Shown here piece by piece: positions 34,191 to 42,030 of a stretch of DNA of 42,030 bases; within the stretch, counting starts at the first letter, position 1; each line of letters opens with the position of its first letter. The position numbers and the translations under genes are program-made. Source of the DNA: Calditrichota bacterium (GTDB lineage Bacteria; Calditrichota; Calditrichia; Calditrichales; Calditrichaceae); NCBI GenBank assembly GCA_003854985.1, contig RQOG01000059.1:1-42030 (forward strand), read 5' to 3'. The notes under the pieces were generated by a model that saw nothing but the letters and a program-made list of their open reading frames with translations, was not told the DNA's origin and ran no database searches.

Positions 34191-35870
34191 ATGAATTTTT
34201 GGAAAGTATTGGGTAGCGTTTTATTTATTCTTCTTTTTGCGGTTTCTTTGTTTGCCCAGGATGTGGTTGTTTTACAACCATACAATGGCAATGATGTAAC
34301 TTTTATAAACGCGCAGATCATTGCGGATACATCCGCAGGAAATGATTTATCCAGTCGTATTTACGAATTGCAAAGAGATGAATATTATGGTCATAATGCG
34401 GTTTTTACAGTGCCCAACGGCCAAACCCTGCGCATAAAAGCGCAAGCCGGCGAAGGAGAAAAACCCATTATTCATTTATATCCAACCGGTACGGGGGAAA
34501 ATCCCCTTCGTCCGCCGGGAAATTTTGTAGTTCTGAATGGCGGTCATTTGGAATTAAAGGATATTTGTATTGCCGGTTATTATGAATATGAACCGGAAAA
34601 ACTTGAAACCGTCCAAGGCGGTTTAATCAATACAACCGGCGCCGGGGCGTCAATAGTTTTAGATGGCGTTGTTTTATCCAATATCGCTGGCCAGCATGTT
34701 CGCACGGGTCAGAGCACAACGAAGGTACAGGTTACAAATTCAATCTTTGCAAATATGGGCGCATTGACCACTTCAAATCTTGGCGCTGGTAAAGGTTTCG
34801 ATTTACGTGAAGCAACGTGTGATTCATTTATTGTAATGAATAATACATTTGTTAATTATCAGGACCGCGCCATTCGACATTATAATTTTAAAGAACCCAC
34901 CACAGGCACAGGCGATATCTTGTACGGACGTATTGAACATAATACATTCATAAATGGTATGGGCTTCCATGGATTATTATCTCTCGGTAATGTCGGACCG
35001 AAAATTATAATTGCCAATAATCTCTTTATGGATGCTTTTGCCCTGGGAGAAGATTCCACCGATGTTACCAGGGCGGCGGAATGGGCTAACACCGGCGAAT
35101 ATTATCCGAATGGAAATAACAGGATTACCTGGATATTTACCACGCCAAATGATTCAACTGAATGGGAAATAAGTCATAATTATTACGCCATAAGTGATTC
35201 GGGCTGGGCATTTTTAAATGATTTCCAATACGGCGTTGCTTCTCCGCTTTCTTATCATATTAACGGCAGACTGGGCGCAGATTCCGTTAATGCATTTACT
35301 ATGATAGAAGATTTTTCACTCACAAAGACGCCTAAATTAATGACCAATATGATGCGCTGGTACGAAGATCCGCTTGGCGGAAACAGATTAAAAGATCAAA
35401 CAAATTTTGTCGTGGAACGCGATGATTATGACCGGCGCATGATTGAATATTATCGTGATACTCTGGATGCTTCTTATTCAATCTCAGCAGCTGCATATAC
35501 AGGAGCCCAGGGAGGATTTCCTGTTGGCGATTTGAATTGGTTCCCTGAAAAATATGATGAATGGATTACAGCTATTGAAGATAATCATACTCATAGTAAA
35601 ACAGTTAATTCATTCAGGCTGGAACAGAACTATCCCAATCCGTTCAATCCGGAAACAAAGATTGAGTTTGAACTTAAGAATGCAGGTCAGGTAAGTCTGG
35701 TTATCTATAACGTTGCCGGCCAGAAAGTAGCTGTGTTGGTCAATGGCAAAATGAACAAAGGCGTTCATTCGGTCAACTGGAAAGCCGGCAACCTGGCATC
35801 AGGCGTTTATTTTTACAAATTAAAGACAAGTGATTTTACCCAGACGAAAAAAATGGTTTTGATGAAATAA
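34191..35870 (+). CDS. secreted right-handed beta-helix protein with T9SS C-terminal sorting domain
   Basis: The protein has 559 residues. A signal peptide (about 1-22, ending 'SLFAQ') leads to beta-helix-like rungs such as 'FVVLNGGHLELKDICIAGYY', 'GASIVLDGVVLSNIAGQHV', 'TKVQVTNSIFANMG' and 'IIANNLFMDAF'. This resembles the DUF4957/DUF5123-like pectate-lyase folds of pectin loci. The last ~80 residues begin 'FRLEQNYPNPFNPETKIEFEL' and end 'TQTKKMVLMK', a type A T9SS sorting domain, so it should be exported and attached or released at the cell surface. I see no clear catalytic triad, so it could be a lyase or a pectin-binding protein. Confidence 0.75.
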   Translation: MNFWKVLGSVLFILLFAVSLFAQDVVVLQPYNGNDVTFINAQIIADTSAGNDLSSRIYELQRDEYYGHNAVFTVPNGQTLRIKAQAGEGEKPIIHLYPTGTGENPLRPPGNFVVLNGGHLELKDICIAGYYEYEPEKLETVQGGLINTTGAGASIVLDGVVLSNIAGQHVRTGQSTTKVQVTNSIFANMGALTTSNLGAGKGFDLREATCDSFIVMNNTFVNYQDRAIRHYNFKEPTTGTGDILYGRIEHNTFINGMGFHGLLSLGNVGPKIIIANNLFMDAFALGEDSTDVTRAAEWANTGEYYPNGNNRITWIFTTPNDSTEWEISHNYYAISDSGWAFLNDFQYGVASPLSYHINGRLGADSVNAFTMIEDFSLTKTPKLMTNMMRWYEDPLGGNRLKDQTNFVVERDDYDRRMIEYYRDTLDASYSISAAAYTGAQGGFPVGDLNWFPEKYDEWITAIEDNHTHSKTVNSFRLEQNYPNPFNPETKIEFELKNAGQVSLVIYNVAGQKVAVLVNGKMNKGVHSVNWKAGNLASGVYFYKLKTSDFTQTKKMVLMK

Positions 35871-35895
35871 CACCGGGACATATACAAATCAGCAG

Positions 35896-35927
35896 GAGGC
35901 GTGGGGCTTTCGGCTCACGCCTCTTTT
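35896..35927 (+). terminator. rho-independent terminator after the beta-helix gene
   Basis: GAGGCGTG (35896-35903) pairs exactly with CACGCCTC (35916-35923), followed by TTTT. It lies 25 bases after the stop codon and only 40 before the next start, so GH28 needs read-through or a very close promoter. Confidence 0.75.
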
Positions 35928-35948
35928 AAAAAACATGTTTTAAAAGAG
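35921..35948 (+). repeat. 28-bp near-perfect palindrome overlapping the terminator
   Basis: CTCTTTTA (35921-35928) is the exact reverse complement of TAAAAGAG (35941-35948), with a central palindromic AAAACATGTTTT. Its left arm shares the CTC and T run of the terminator stem, so the two structures compete. Confidence 0.6.
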
Positions 35949-35966
35949 TTAATTCCGGATTGATAG

Positions 35967-37376
35967 ATGACTTCTAATAACAATATAATTCAACAGATAA
36001 TAAAATACGGTATTATACTTGGCATAAGCCTTAATTTAATCTCATGCTCCTCCTTTACCGCTGAGACAAATGGCTGGCAAAAACTGCCAGCCATTTTAAA
36101 TGAAATTAAAGCGCCGACATTTAATAATAAAGAATTTGATATCACGGATTATGGCGCCATCGGTAATGGGAATTTCGATTGCACAGAAGCATTTCGGAAA
36201 GCTATTAATGCATGCAGCGAAGCCGGGGGAGGTAAAGTTGTTATTCCCAATGGAACTTATTTAACCGGCGCCATCCACTTAAAAAGTAATGTCAATTTAT
36301 ACGTCAGTAAATCGGCTGTTGTTCTTTTTATGAAAGATGTAAAGCGTTTTTTACCCGTTGTTTTTACGCGATTCGAAGGGATAGAGTGCTATAATTATTC
36401 GCCGTTTATTTATGCCTATGAACAGGAAAATATCGCCGTCACCGGCAGTGGGACCATAGACGGTAATGCCGGAACCGATAACTGGTGGATTTGGAAGGGA
36501 AGATCGGAATACGGCTGGCAGAGCGGAATGGTCAACGGCAATGATCATACGGAATTGTTGTATAAAATGCCTGAGCAGAATATTCCGGTTGAAGAAAGAG
36601 TCTTTGGCGATGGATATTATCTTAGAACAAACTTTATTCAATTCTATAAATGTAAAAACATCCTTATAGATAGCGTTACGATTAAAAGATCGCCCATGTG
36701 GGTGGTTCATCCTGTTTTAAGTGAAAATGTAACTATCCAAAATATCCGGGTCATTAGTCACGGGCCCAACAACGACGGTTGCAATCCGGAGTCTTCCAGG
36801 AATGTTTTGATTAAAAATTGTTATTTTGATACGGGCGATGATTGTATCGCCATAAAATCCGGCAGAAATGCCGACGGTCGCAGAATTAATGTTCCCAGCG
36901 AAAATATTGTCGTGCAAAATTGCACCATGAAGGATGGTCATGGCGGCGTGGTCATTGGTAGTGAAGTTTCGGGAAACATTCGCAATATCTATATCGAAGA
37001 CTGCCTGATGGACAGTCCGAATCTGGACAGGGCTCTGAGAATTAAAACAAATTCCATGCGCGGGGGAATAGTCGAAAATATCTATATGCGCAATTGTATT
37101 ATCGGCGAAGTCAGCGACGCCGTCATTAAAGTTAATTTTTTATACGGCGAAGGCGATGCGGGAAGTTTCACCCCGGTCGTCCGGAATATTTTTGTAACGA
37201 ATATCCGTAGTAAAAAAAGTAAATATGCCATTCACTTACAGGGATATGAACGATCTCCTATTGAAAATTTAATTATTACCGACTCTGTTTTTGAAGATGC
37301 GCTTGAAGGCAGCGTTTTGAATCATTATAATAACCTAAAAATGAAAAATGTTATTATTAACGGTGCATTTCCATAA
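35967..37376 (+). CDS. GH28 polygalacturonase, lipoprotein
   Basis: The protein has 469 residues with a lipobox at C27 ('LISCSS'). The beta-helix carries the complete GH28 active site: N268/N269-D270 ('PNNDGCNPESS'), D291-D292 ('TGDDCIAIKSGRN'), H325 ('DGHGGVVIGSE') and R358-I-K360 ('RALRIKTN'). The N-terminal 'FDITDYGAIGNGNFDCTEAFRKAI' is also typical. It hydrolyses alpha-1,4-galacturonan, probably oligomers in the periplasm or on the outer membrane. Its stop overlaps the start of the pectate lyase (TAATG), so both are translated together. Confidence 0.93.
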   Translation: MTSNNNIIQQIIKYGIILGISLNLISCSSFTAETNGWQKLPAILNEIKAPTFNNKEFDITDYGAIGNGNFDCTEAFRKAINACSEAGGGKVVIPNGTYLTGAIHLKSNVNLYVSKSAVVLFMKDVKRFLPVVFTRFEGIECYNYSPFIYAYEQENIAVTGSGTIDGNAGTDNWWIWKGRSEYGWQSGMVNGNDHTELLYKMPEQNIPVEERVFGDGYYLRTNFIQFYKCKNILIDSVTIKRSPMWVVHPVLSENVTIQNIRVISHGPNNDGCNPESSRNVLIKNCYFDTGDDCIAIKSGRNADGRRINVPSENIVVQNCTMKDGHGGVVIGSEVSGNIRNIYIEDCLMDSPNLDRALRIKTNSMRGGIVENIYMRNCIIGEVSDAVIKVNFLYGEGDAGSFTPVVRNIFVTNIRSKKSKYAIHLQGYERSPIENLIITDSVFEDALEGSVLNHYNNLKMKNVIINGAFP

Positions 37377-38722
37377 TGAATGGCTATTATAAGTTGATAT
37401 CTTTTATACTATTTTTGTTTATAAGTTTGTTTATTTATTCTGTCTATTCTCAGCCTGCTGCATTTCCGGGCGCCGAAGGATTTGGCGCTCAAACCAGCGG
37501 GGGGCGCGGCGGAGCGGTTATTGAAGTAACTAATCTCAAAGATGATGGTCCCGGCAGTTTTAGAGCGGCAATCGAGACTAAAGGGCCGCGAACCATAATT
37601 TTTAAAATTTCCGGAAATATTATATTAAAATCTCCACTTGAAATCAAAAATGACAGTCTTACCATTGCAGGACAAACCGCGCCCGGCGATGGAATATGCC
37701 TTCGCGATTACCCGACGGATATTGAAGCCGATAATGTAATCATCAGATTTCTTCGATTCCGGCTGGGAGATATTAACAAACTACCTGAAGATGCTTTAAG
37801 TATTACCGGAAGAAAAAACATCATTATCGATCATTGTTCCATGAGCTGGGGAATTGATGAAAACGCCTCCTTTTATGATAACGAAAAGGCAACGGTTCAA
37901 TGGTGCATGATAAGCGAAAGTCTTCATGATTCTTATCATCACAAGGGCAAACATGGTTATGGCGGCATATGGGGCGGGAAGAGCGTTTCTTTTCATCATA
38001 ATTTAATTGCCCATAATGCATCCAGAAATCCCAGATTCAACGGCAGCCGTTATCATGGTCAGCCCGACCGCGAAATGGTTGATTTCAGGAATAATGTAAT
38101 TTATAACTGGGGGGAAAACAGTGCGTATGGCGGCGAAGGAGGTCAGCATAATATCATCGCCAATTATTACAAAGCAGGTCCGGCGAGTAAACATAAAAAC
38201 CGCATTGTACAACCCTGGAATAATTTGGGCAAATGGTATATCGACGGCAATTATGTGTACGAATTTCCGGATATAACAGCGGATAACTGGAAGGGAGGCG
38301 TACAACCATTAGAAAAGATAATGGCTCAAAGAATGGAAAAACCTTTTATGGTTCCCGGGCCGCAGACCCAAAATGCGGAGTGCGCATTTGAATTGGTTTT
38401 AAAATATTGCGGGGCCGTTTTACCCAAACGCGATACGGTAGATGAACGGATAGTTATGGAAGTTAAAACAGGTTCGGCGACCTATGGAGGTAAATGGGGA
38501 GAACATTCAGGCATCATCGACAGTCAGCAGGACGTCGGCGGATGGCCGGTATTAGATTCAACTGAACCCCCGGTTGATTCGGATCATGATGGTATGCCGG
38601 ATGATTGGGAAGATAAAAATGGGCTTGATAAACATAATCCGGAGGACAGGAACAAATATTTACAGGGCGATGGATATACCGCCCTGGAGTATTATCTGAA
38701 TTCATTGGTTGAACTGAAATAA
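37376..38722 (+). CDS. PL1-family pectate lyase, exported
   Basis: The protein has 448 residues, with a hydrophobic signal sequence (about 5-25) ending before 'QPAAFPGAEGFGAQTSGGRGG', the usual start of secreted PL1 pectate trisaccharide-lyase-like proteins. Other diagnostic blocks are 'VTNLKDDGPGSFRAAI', 'LTIAGQTAPGDGI', 'NIIIDHCSMSWGIDE' and 'DFRNNVIYNWGENSAYGGEGG'. The end 'DSDHDGMPDDWEDKNGLD' is a calcium-binding-like Asp-rich repeat. It cleaves de-esterified homogalacturonan by beta-elimination, giving the unsaturated ends used by GH105. It closes the pectin operon before a bidirectional terminator. There is no T9SS tail. Confidence 0.92.
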   Translation: MNGYYKLISFILFLFISLFIYSVYSQPAAFPGAEGFGAQTSGGRGGAVIEVTNLKDDGPGSFRAAIETKGPRTIIFKISGNIILKSPLEIKNDSLTIAGQTAPGDGICLRDYPTDIEADNVIIRFLRFRLGDINKLPEDALSITGRKNIIIDHCSMSWGIDENASFYDNEKATVQWCMISESLHDSYHHKGKHGYGGIWGGKSVSFHHNLIAHNASRNPRFNGSRYHGQPDREMVDFRNNVIYNWGENSAYGGEGGQHNIIANYYKAGPASKHKNRIVQPWNNLGKWYIDGNYVYEFPDITADNWKGGVQPLEKIMAQRMEKPFMVPGPQTQNAECAFELVLKYCGAVLPKRDTVDERIVMEVKTGSATYGGKWGEHSGIIDSQQDVGGWPVLDSTEPPVDSDHDGMPDDWEDKNGLDKHNPEDRNKYLQGDGYTALEYYLNSLVELK

Positions 38723-38751
38723 AACCAGACTAATTGATATGAAATCCATAA

Positions 38752-38786
38752 AAAAGCCGGAAATCCGTTGACCTCCGGCTTTTAAT
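38752..38786. terminator. bidirectional rho-independent terminator between pectate lyase and the M3 peptidase
   Basis: AAAAGCCGGA (38752-38761) pairs perfectly with TCCGGCTTTT (38774-38783), with A and T runs on both flanks so that it works in both directions. It stands between two convergent genes. The stem core AAGCCGGA is the same as in the terminator at 23535. Confidence 0.88.
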
Positions 38787-38787
38787 T

Positions 38788-40881
38788 TTAAAAAAGTCCG
38801 CGATTTCTTAAAAGCGCCTTGATATCCGGCTCCTTACCCCGAAAGCGTTTATACATTTCCATTGGATCGTCGCTATAACCAGCGGAGAGAACATGTTCTC
38901 TGAACGCTGTGGCTGTTTCCTTATCGAATAATCCTTTTTCTTTAAAAGCCTCAAAGGCGTCCGCATCCAATACTTCCGCCCAGATGTAGCTGTAATAACC
39001 GGCAGAATAACCGCCGGAAAAAATATGCTGAAAATAAGGACTGCGGTACCGAACTACAATTTCCGGAATCAGGCCGATTCCTGCCAGACTTTTATTCTCA
39101 AAATCCAGCGCATCCCGTTTTTCAGAATCAGTAAGGGTATGCCAATCCATATCCAGATAAGCCGCGGCCATATATTCCACTGTGATAAAACCCTGGTTAA
39201 AATAACGGGCTTTCTGAATTTTATCGATATATTCATACGGAATCGGCTGGCCGGTTTGATAATGCAGTGCGTATGATTTTATAACTTCCGGATCGGTTGC
39301 CCAGTTTTCCATGATCTGGGAAGGTAGTTCTACGAAATCCCTTGGTACGTTGGTGCCGGTAAGGGATTTATAGCGCCCCATTGCAAGAAGACCATGCAGA
39401 GCATGACCGAATTCATGAAAGAGTGTTTCGACTTCTTCCAGACTTAATAAAGCCGGTTTATCCCCTGTGGGACGGGAAAAATTGCATACATTGCAAATAA
39501 TCGGCCTGATTTCAATATCCCCTTTATAATACTGCTCGCGATAATTATTCATCCAGGCGCCGCCTCTTTTACCCGGTCGGGGATGATAATCCACATAAAG
39601 AATCCCGATGTGCGAACCATCCGCTTCATTCACTTCAAAGGTTAATACTTCTTCATGATATCTGGGTATATCATGACGTTCGGTAAACGTAATGCCATAT
39701 AGTTTATTTGCCACATCAAAAGCGCCGTTACGAACATTTTCAAGTTTGAAGAAAGGCCTTAGAAGTTCATCATCAATATTATATTTTTCTTTACGGATTT
39801 TTTCGGCATAATACCACCAGTCCCAGGGCTGCAGCTTAAAATTTTTATCTTCTTTGTCAATCATTTCCTGTAAGGCTTTGGCTTCTTCTTTTGCCTTTAA
39901 CAAGGCCGGTTTCCATATTTTATCCAGAAACTCATAGACCTTATCCGGCGTTTTGGCCATATTTTCTTCAAGAATAAAATCTGCATGTGTCTTATAGCCT
40001 AAAAGATTAGCTTTTTCAACCCGTAAGGCAGCCTGCCTGGAAAGAATTTTTTTGTTATCATAGTCATCATTGTTATTTCCTTTTTCGATATAAGCCTTAA
40101 AAATCTTTTCCCTTAGATCGCGTTTGGCGGAATACTGAAGAAATGGAATTAAACTCGGTTTATGAATCGTAAAAACCCATTTTCCTTTCAGACCTTCCTG
40201 CTCAGCCGCCTGGGCGGCGGCATTAATTGCCGATTCGGGTAATCCTTCCAGATCATCCGGCTTGTCGATTATCATTTTAAAGCGATTATTTTCTTTGAGA
40301 ACGTTTTCTCCAAAACGGATGGATAAGACAGACAGCTCTTCGTTGATTTTCCGTAATTTTTCTTTGTCTTCGGCACTTAAATGGGCGCCGCCCCGGATAA
40401 AACTTTTATAAGTTTCGTCTAATAGGCGCATTTTTTCTGAAGTTAAATTTAAATTGTCTTTATCATCATAGACCAAGGCGACACGTTGAAACAGTACTTC
40501 ATTCATTAATATCTCATCGCGCAGGTTGGATAATTTCGGCGCTATGGTTTTGGAAATTTCCTGCAGGGTATCGTTGGTATTGGCCGAAGTAAGATTATAA
40601 AATACACTGCTGACTCTGGACAGTAATTCTCCGGTAGATTCCAGGGCTTCAATTGTGTTTTCAAAAGACGGGGAAGCTGTATTATTGCAGATTTCCTCAA
40701 TTTCCTTTTTCTTTTCTGCAATGCCTGTTTCGAAAGCAGGCAGAAAATGCGTTTCTTTGATTTTGTTAAAATCCGGTGTTTCAAAAGGTGTATTATAAGC
40801 TTGGAAGAATGGATTATCGTCCTTTTGGGAACAGGAAAAAAACAATGACGTTATCATAATTATTTTTATAAACCCTTTCAT
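38788..40881 (-). CDS. M3-family zinc metallopeptidase (peptidyl-dipeptidase Dcp-like), lipoprotein
   Basis: The protein has 697 residues. A short signal peptide ends in a lipobox at C17 ('LFFSCSQK'), so this Dcp/oligopeptidase A-like enzyme is likely anchored in the envelope. The zinc motif HEFGH occupies residues 489-493 ('ETLFHEFGHALHGLLA'), followed by 'PRDFVELPSQIMENWATDPE', which carries the third ligand. 'NPFFQAYNTPFETPDFNKIKE' after the lipobox is characteristic of the family, as is 'YSAGYYSYIWAEVLDADAF' near the end. Length is normal. It trims peptides. Nothing ties it to pectin degradation, and it is read in the opposite direction. Confidence 0.92.
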   Translation of the reverse strand: MKGFIKIIMITSLFFSCSQKDDNPFFQAYNTPFETPDFNKIKETHFLPAFETGIAEKKKEIEEICNNTASPSFENTIEALESTGELLSRVSSVFYNLTSANTNDTLQEISKTIAPKLSNLRDEILMNEVLFQRVALVYDDKDNLNLTSEKMRLLDETYKSFIRGGAHLSAEDKEKLRKINEELSVLSIRFGENVLKENNRFKMIIDKPDDLEGLPESAINAAAQAAEQEGLKGKWVFTIHKPSLIPFLQYSAKRDLREKIFKAYIEKGNNNDDYDNKKILSRQAALRVEKANLLGYKTHADFILEENMAKTPDKVYEFLDKIWKPALLKAKEEAKALQEMIDKEDKNFKLQPWDWWYYAEKIRKEKYNIDDELLRPFFKLENVRNGAFDVANKLYGITFTERHDIPRYHEEVLTFEVNEADGSHIGILYVDYHPRPGKRGGAWMNNYREQYYKGDIEIRPIICNVCNFSRPTGDKPALLSLEEVETLFHEFGHALHGLLAMGRYKSLTGTNVPRDFVELPSQIMENWATDPEVIKSYALHYQTGQPIPYEYIDKIQKARYFNQGFITVEYMAAAYLDMDWHTLTDSEKRDALDFENKSLAGIGLIPEIVVRYRSPYFQHIFSGGYSAGYYSYIWAEVLDADAFEAFKEKGLFDKETATAFREHVLSAGYSDDPMEMYKRFRGKEPDIKALLRNRGLF

Positions 40882-41006
40882 TAATGGAACCTCCTGTTTA
40901 ACTTACGAGTAAATTTGAAAAATCAATATAAGAAATATTACAAATCAATGTTAAACAATAATCTGTCTGTTTATTGTCATTAAATCAATTATCGGTGAGG
41001 TTAACA

Positions 41007-41936
41007 ATGAATCCATACCGCCATTTTATTCCTTCTTTTGTGTTGATTTTTTTATTTGGCTTTTCAACGCTTGCAGCTCAGGTTATCTCTGACGATAGTC
41101 TTGCGGTGGCGCCGGGCGAATCCTTATTAACAATGCAGAAAGATACGATAGCGATTGATACGGTAATTATTAAAAAGAAGCCTGAATTAATTCCTCCTAA
41201 ACTCAATGTAACAGCTTTTGACATAGGTGAAAAACTGATCTTCAAAATAAGATATGGTTTTATCAAAGCCGGGAATGCCGAAATGAAAGTGATGAAGAAG
41301 ACCAGGCTCCGGGGACGGGAAGTCTATCATCTTCAGACTACGGCCAGCAGCGTACCCTTTTTCGACGCCTTTTACAAGGTACGCGATGAAGTGAATTCAT
41401 TTGTGGCGGTGGATGGTTTCTATTCTTTACGTTTTGAGAAGAAACTAAGAGAAGGCGATTATTATGTTGATCAGTTTGTTGATTATTATCAGGAAGATTC
41501 CCTGGCTGTTCTGGAATTTATCCGATATGAGGACTCGGACTTAAACATACGCGATCGCAAACAAAAGGATATGACGGTGCCGCCTTTTATAAACGATATT
41601 TTGTCGTCATTTTATTATGTAAGAAATCTTGATCTTCAGGTGGGTAAATCGGTTTATATTTCCAACCATGAAAAAGATAAAGTATACGATCTGGAAATTA
41701 AAGTTTATAAAAAAGAGACTATCGATGTGGAGGCAGGTGAATTCAGGTGCATTGTTGTTGAGCCTCTTTTAAAAGGAGAAGGTATTTTTAAGCAGGATGG
41801 CAGGCTTAAAATCTGGTTGACTGATGATGATAAAAAGATACCGGTTCAAATGAAAACCAAAATAGCCATAGGTTCATTAACCACAGAACTTATTAAAATA
41901 GAAGGCGTGCGGGGCAAAATATCCGCTAAAGAATAA
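41007..41936 (+). CDS. DUF3108 domain-containing exported protein
   Basis: I start this at the ATG at 41007 (309 residues). GAGG at 40997-41000 lies six bases upstream, and the signal sequence 'FIPSFVLIFLFGFSTLAAQ' then begins near residue 6; an in-frame TTG at 40974 has no ribosome site. The body shows 'AFDIGEKLIFKIRYGFIKAGNAEM' (about residues 70-95), 'FYKVRDEVNSFV' and 'LKIWLTDDDKKIPVQMKTKI' near the end, the DUF3108 pattern. These are periplasmic beta-rich proteins of unsettled function found in many diderms. A role in the envelope is likely, but no substrate is known. Confidence 0.8.
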   Translation: MNPYRHFIPSFVLIFLFGFSTLAAQVISDDSLAVAPGESLLTMQKDTIAIDTVIIKKKPELIPPKLNVTAFDIGEKLIFKIRYGFIKAGNAEMKVMKKTRLRGREVYHLQTTASSVPFFDAFYKVRDEVNSFVAVDGFYSLRFEKKLREGDYYVDQFVDYYQEDSLAVLEFIRYEDSDLNIRDRKQKDMTVPPFINDILSSFYYVRNLDLQVGKSVYISNHEKDKVYDLEIKVYKKETIDVEAGEFRCIVVEPLLKGEGIFKQDGRLKIWLTDDDKKIPVQMKTKIAIGSLTTELIKIEGVRGKISAKE

Positions 41937-42030
41937 TCCGTTCCGGATTTTTACTTTATTCTTGGAATAAATTTGACTTTTTTTCGTTATATAGCGGCAA
42001 AGATTGAATTTGAATGAGGATAAAAAAAGG

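Noticed and set aside
36351..36710. 119-codon minus-strand frame inside GH28
   Set aside because: It is antisense to a gene with a complete GH28 active site and has no domain or ribosome site.
23535..38786. Identical AAGCCGGA stems at 23535 and 38752 as a mobile or dispersed repeat
   Set aside because: The likeness is limited to the short stem core; loops and flanks differ and both act as terminators, so a common terminator sequence preference explains it.
42014..42030. Possible start of a further + strand gene at the right edge
   Set aside because: An ATG at 42014 is followed by only five codons before the window ends, with no ribosome site in front; GAGGA there could equally be the ribosome site of a gene starting outside.

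Overview
The window is an AT-rich bacterial chromosome segment from a diderm (LPS-bearing) organism. It encodes a TonB-dependent receptor, many lipoproteins with lipobox cysteines, and a secreted protein ending in a 'NYPNPFNP'-type C-terminal domain of the type IX secretion (T9SS) sorting class. Together these point to the FCB side of the tree (Calditrichota, Ignavibacteria, Marinimicrobia or KSB1-like lineages) rather than Proteobacteria or true Bacteroides. There is no rRNA or other phylogenetic marker, so the assignment is an inference. I see no insertion sequence, phage gene, tRNA or CRISPR array.

Region 1 (about 175-13954, all + strand) is a cell-envelope polysaccharide/LPS locus. It starts with an LpxL/HtrB-type acyltransferase overlapping a Sua5/YrdC-low-molecular-weight phosphatase fusion, followed by an MsbA-type ABC exporter. 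Then come eight glycosyltransferase-type genes (GT4, GT2, WaaE-like GT2, GT9 heptosyltransferase, CDP-glycerol-transferase-like), a zinc-finger methyltransferase, and a small nucleotidyltransferase resembling CTP:inositol-1-phosphate cytidylyltransferases. Several genes overlap or nearly touch. One glycosyltransferase (4330-5481) looks markedly more AT-rich than its neighbours.

Region 2 (14174-21552) holds signalling and hexose-phosphate genes. A 1279-residue membrane sensor has a periplasmic beta-propeller and Y_Y_Y domain but a CheA-like cytoplasmic half (HPt histidine plus CheA-type ATPase). It is followed by a ROK sugar kinase, a class I mannose-6-phosphate isomerase, and three consecutive EutN/CcmL-type microcompartment vertex proteins with no hexameric shell protein in view.

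Region 3 (21773-38722) is a pectin utilisation locus. A BACON-repeat lipoprotein and a convergent membrane-anchored winged-helix regulator precede a + strand series: GH105 unsaturated uronyl hydrolase, DUF4861 lipoprotein, pectinesterase, KduI, KduD, a TonB-dependent receptor without SusD, a T9SS-targeted beta-helix protein, GH28 polygalacturonase and PL1 pectate lyase. The implied flow is: secreted or surface enzymes de-esterify and cut homogalacturonan, the receptor imports oligomers, GH105 releases unsaturated uronate, and KduI/KduD convert the resulting keto-uronate toward 2-keto-3-deoxygluconate. The promoters of GH105 and of the receptor share a 10-bp-periodic TTATnCAC repeat and similarly placed TATACT boxes, suggesting common control, possibly by the adjacent winged-helix regulator.

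Region 4 (38788-42030) has a lipoprotein M3 metallopeptidase on the minus strand, separated from the pectin locus by a bidirectional terminator, and an exported DUF3108 protein.
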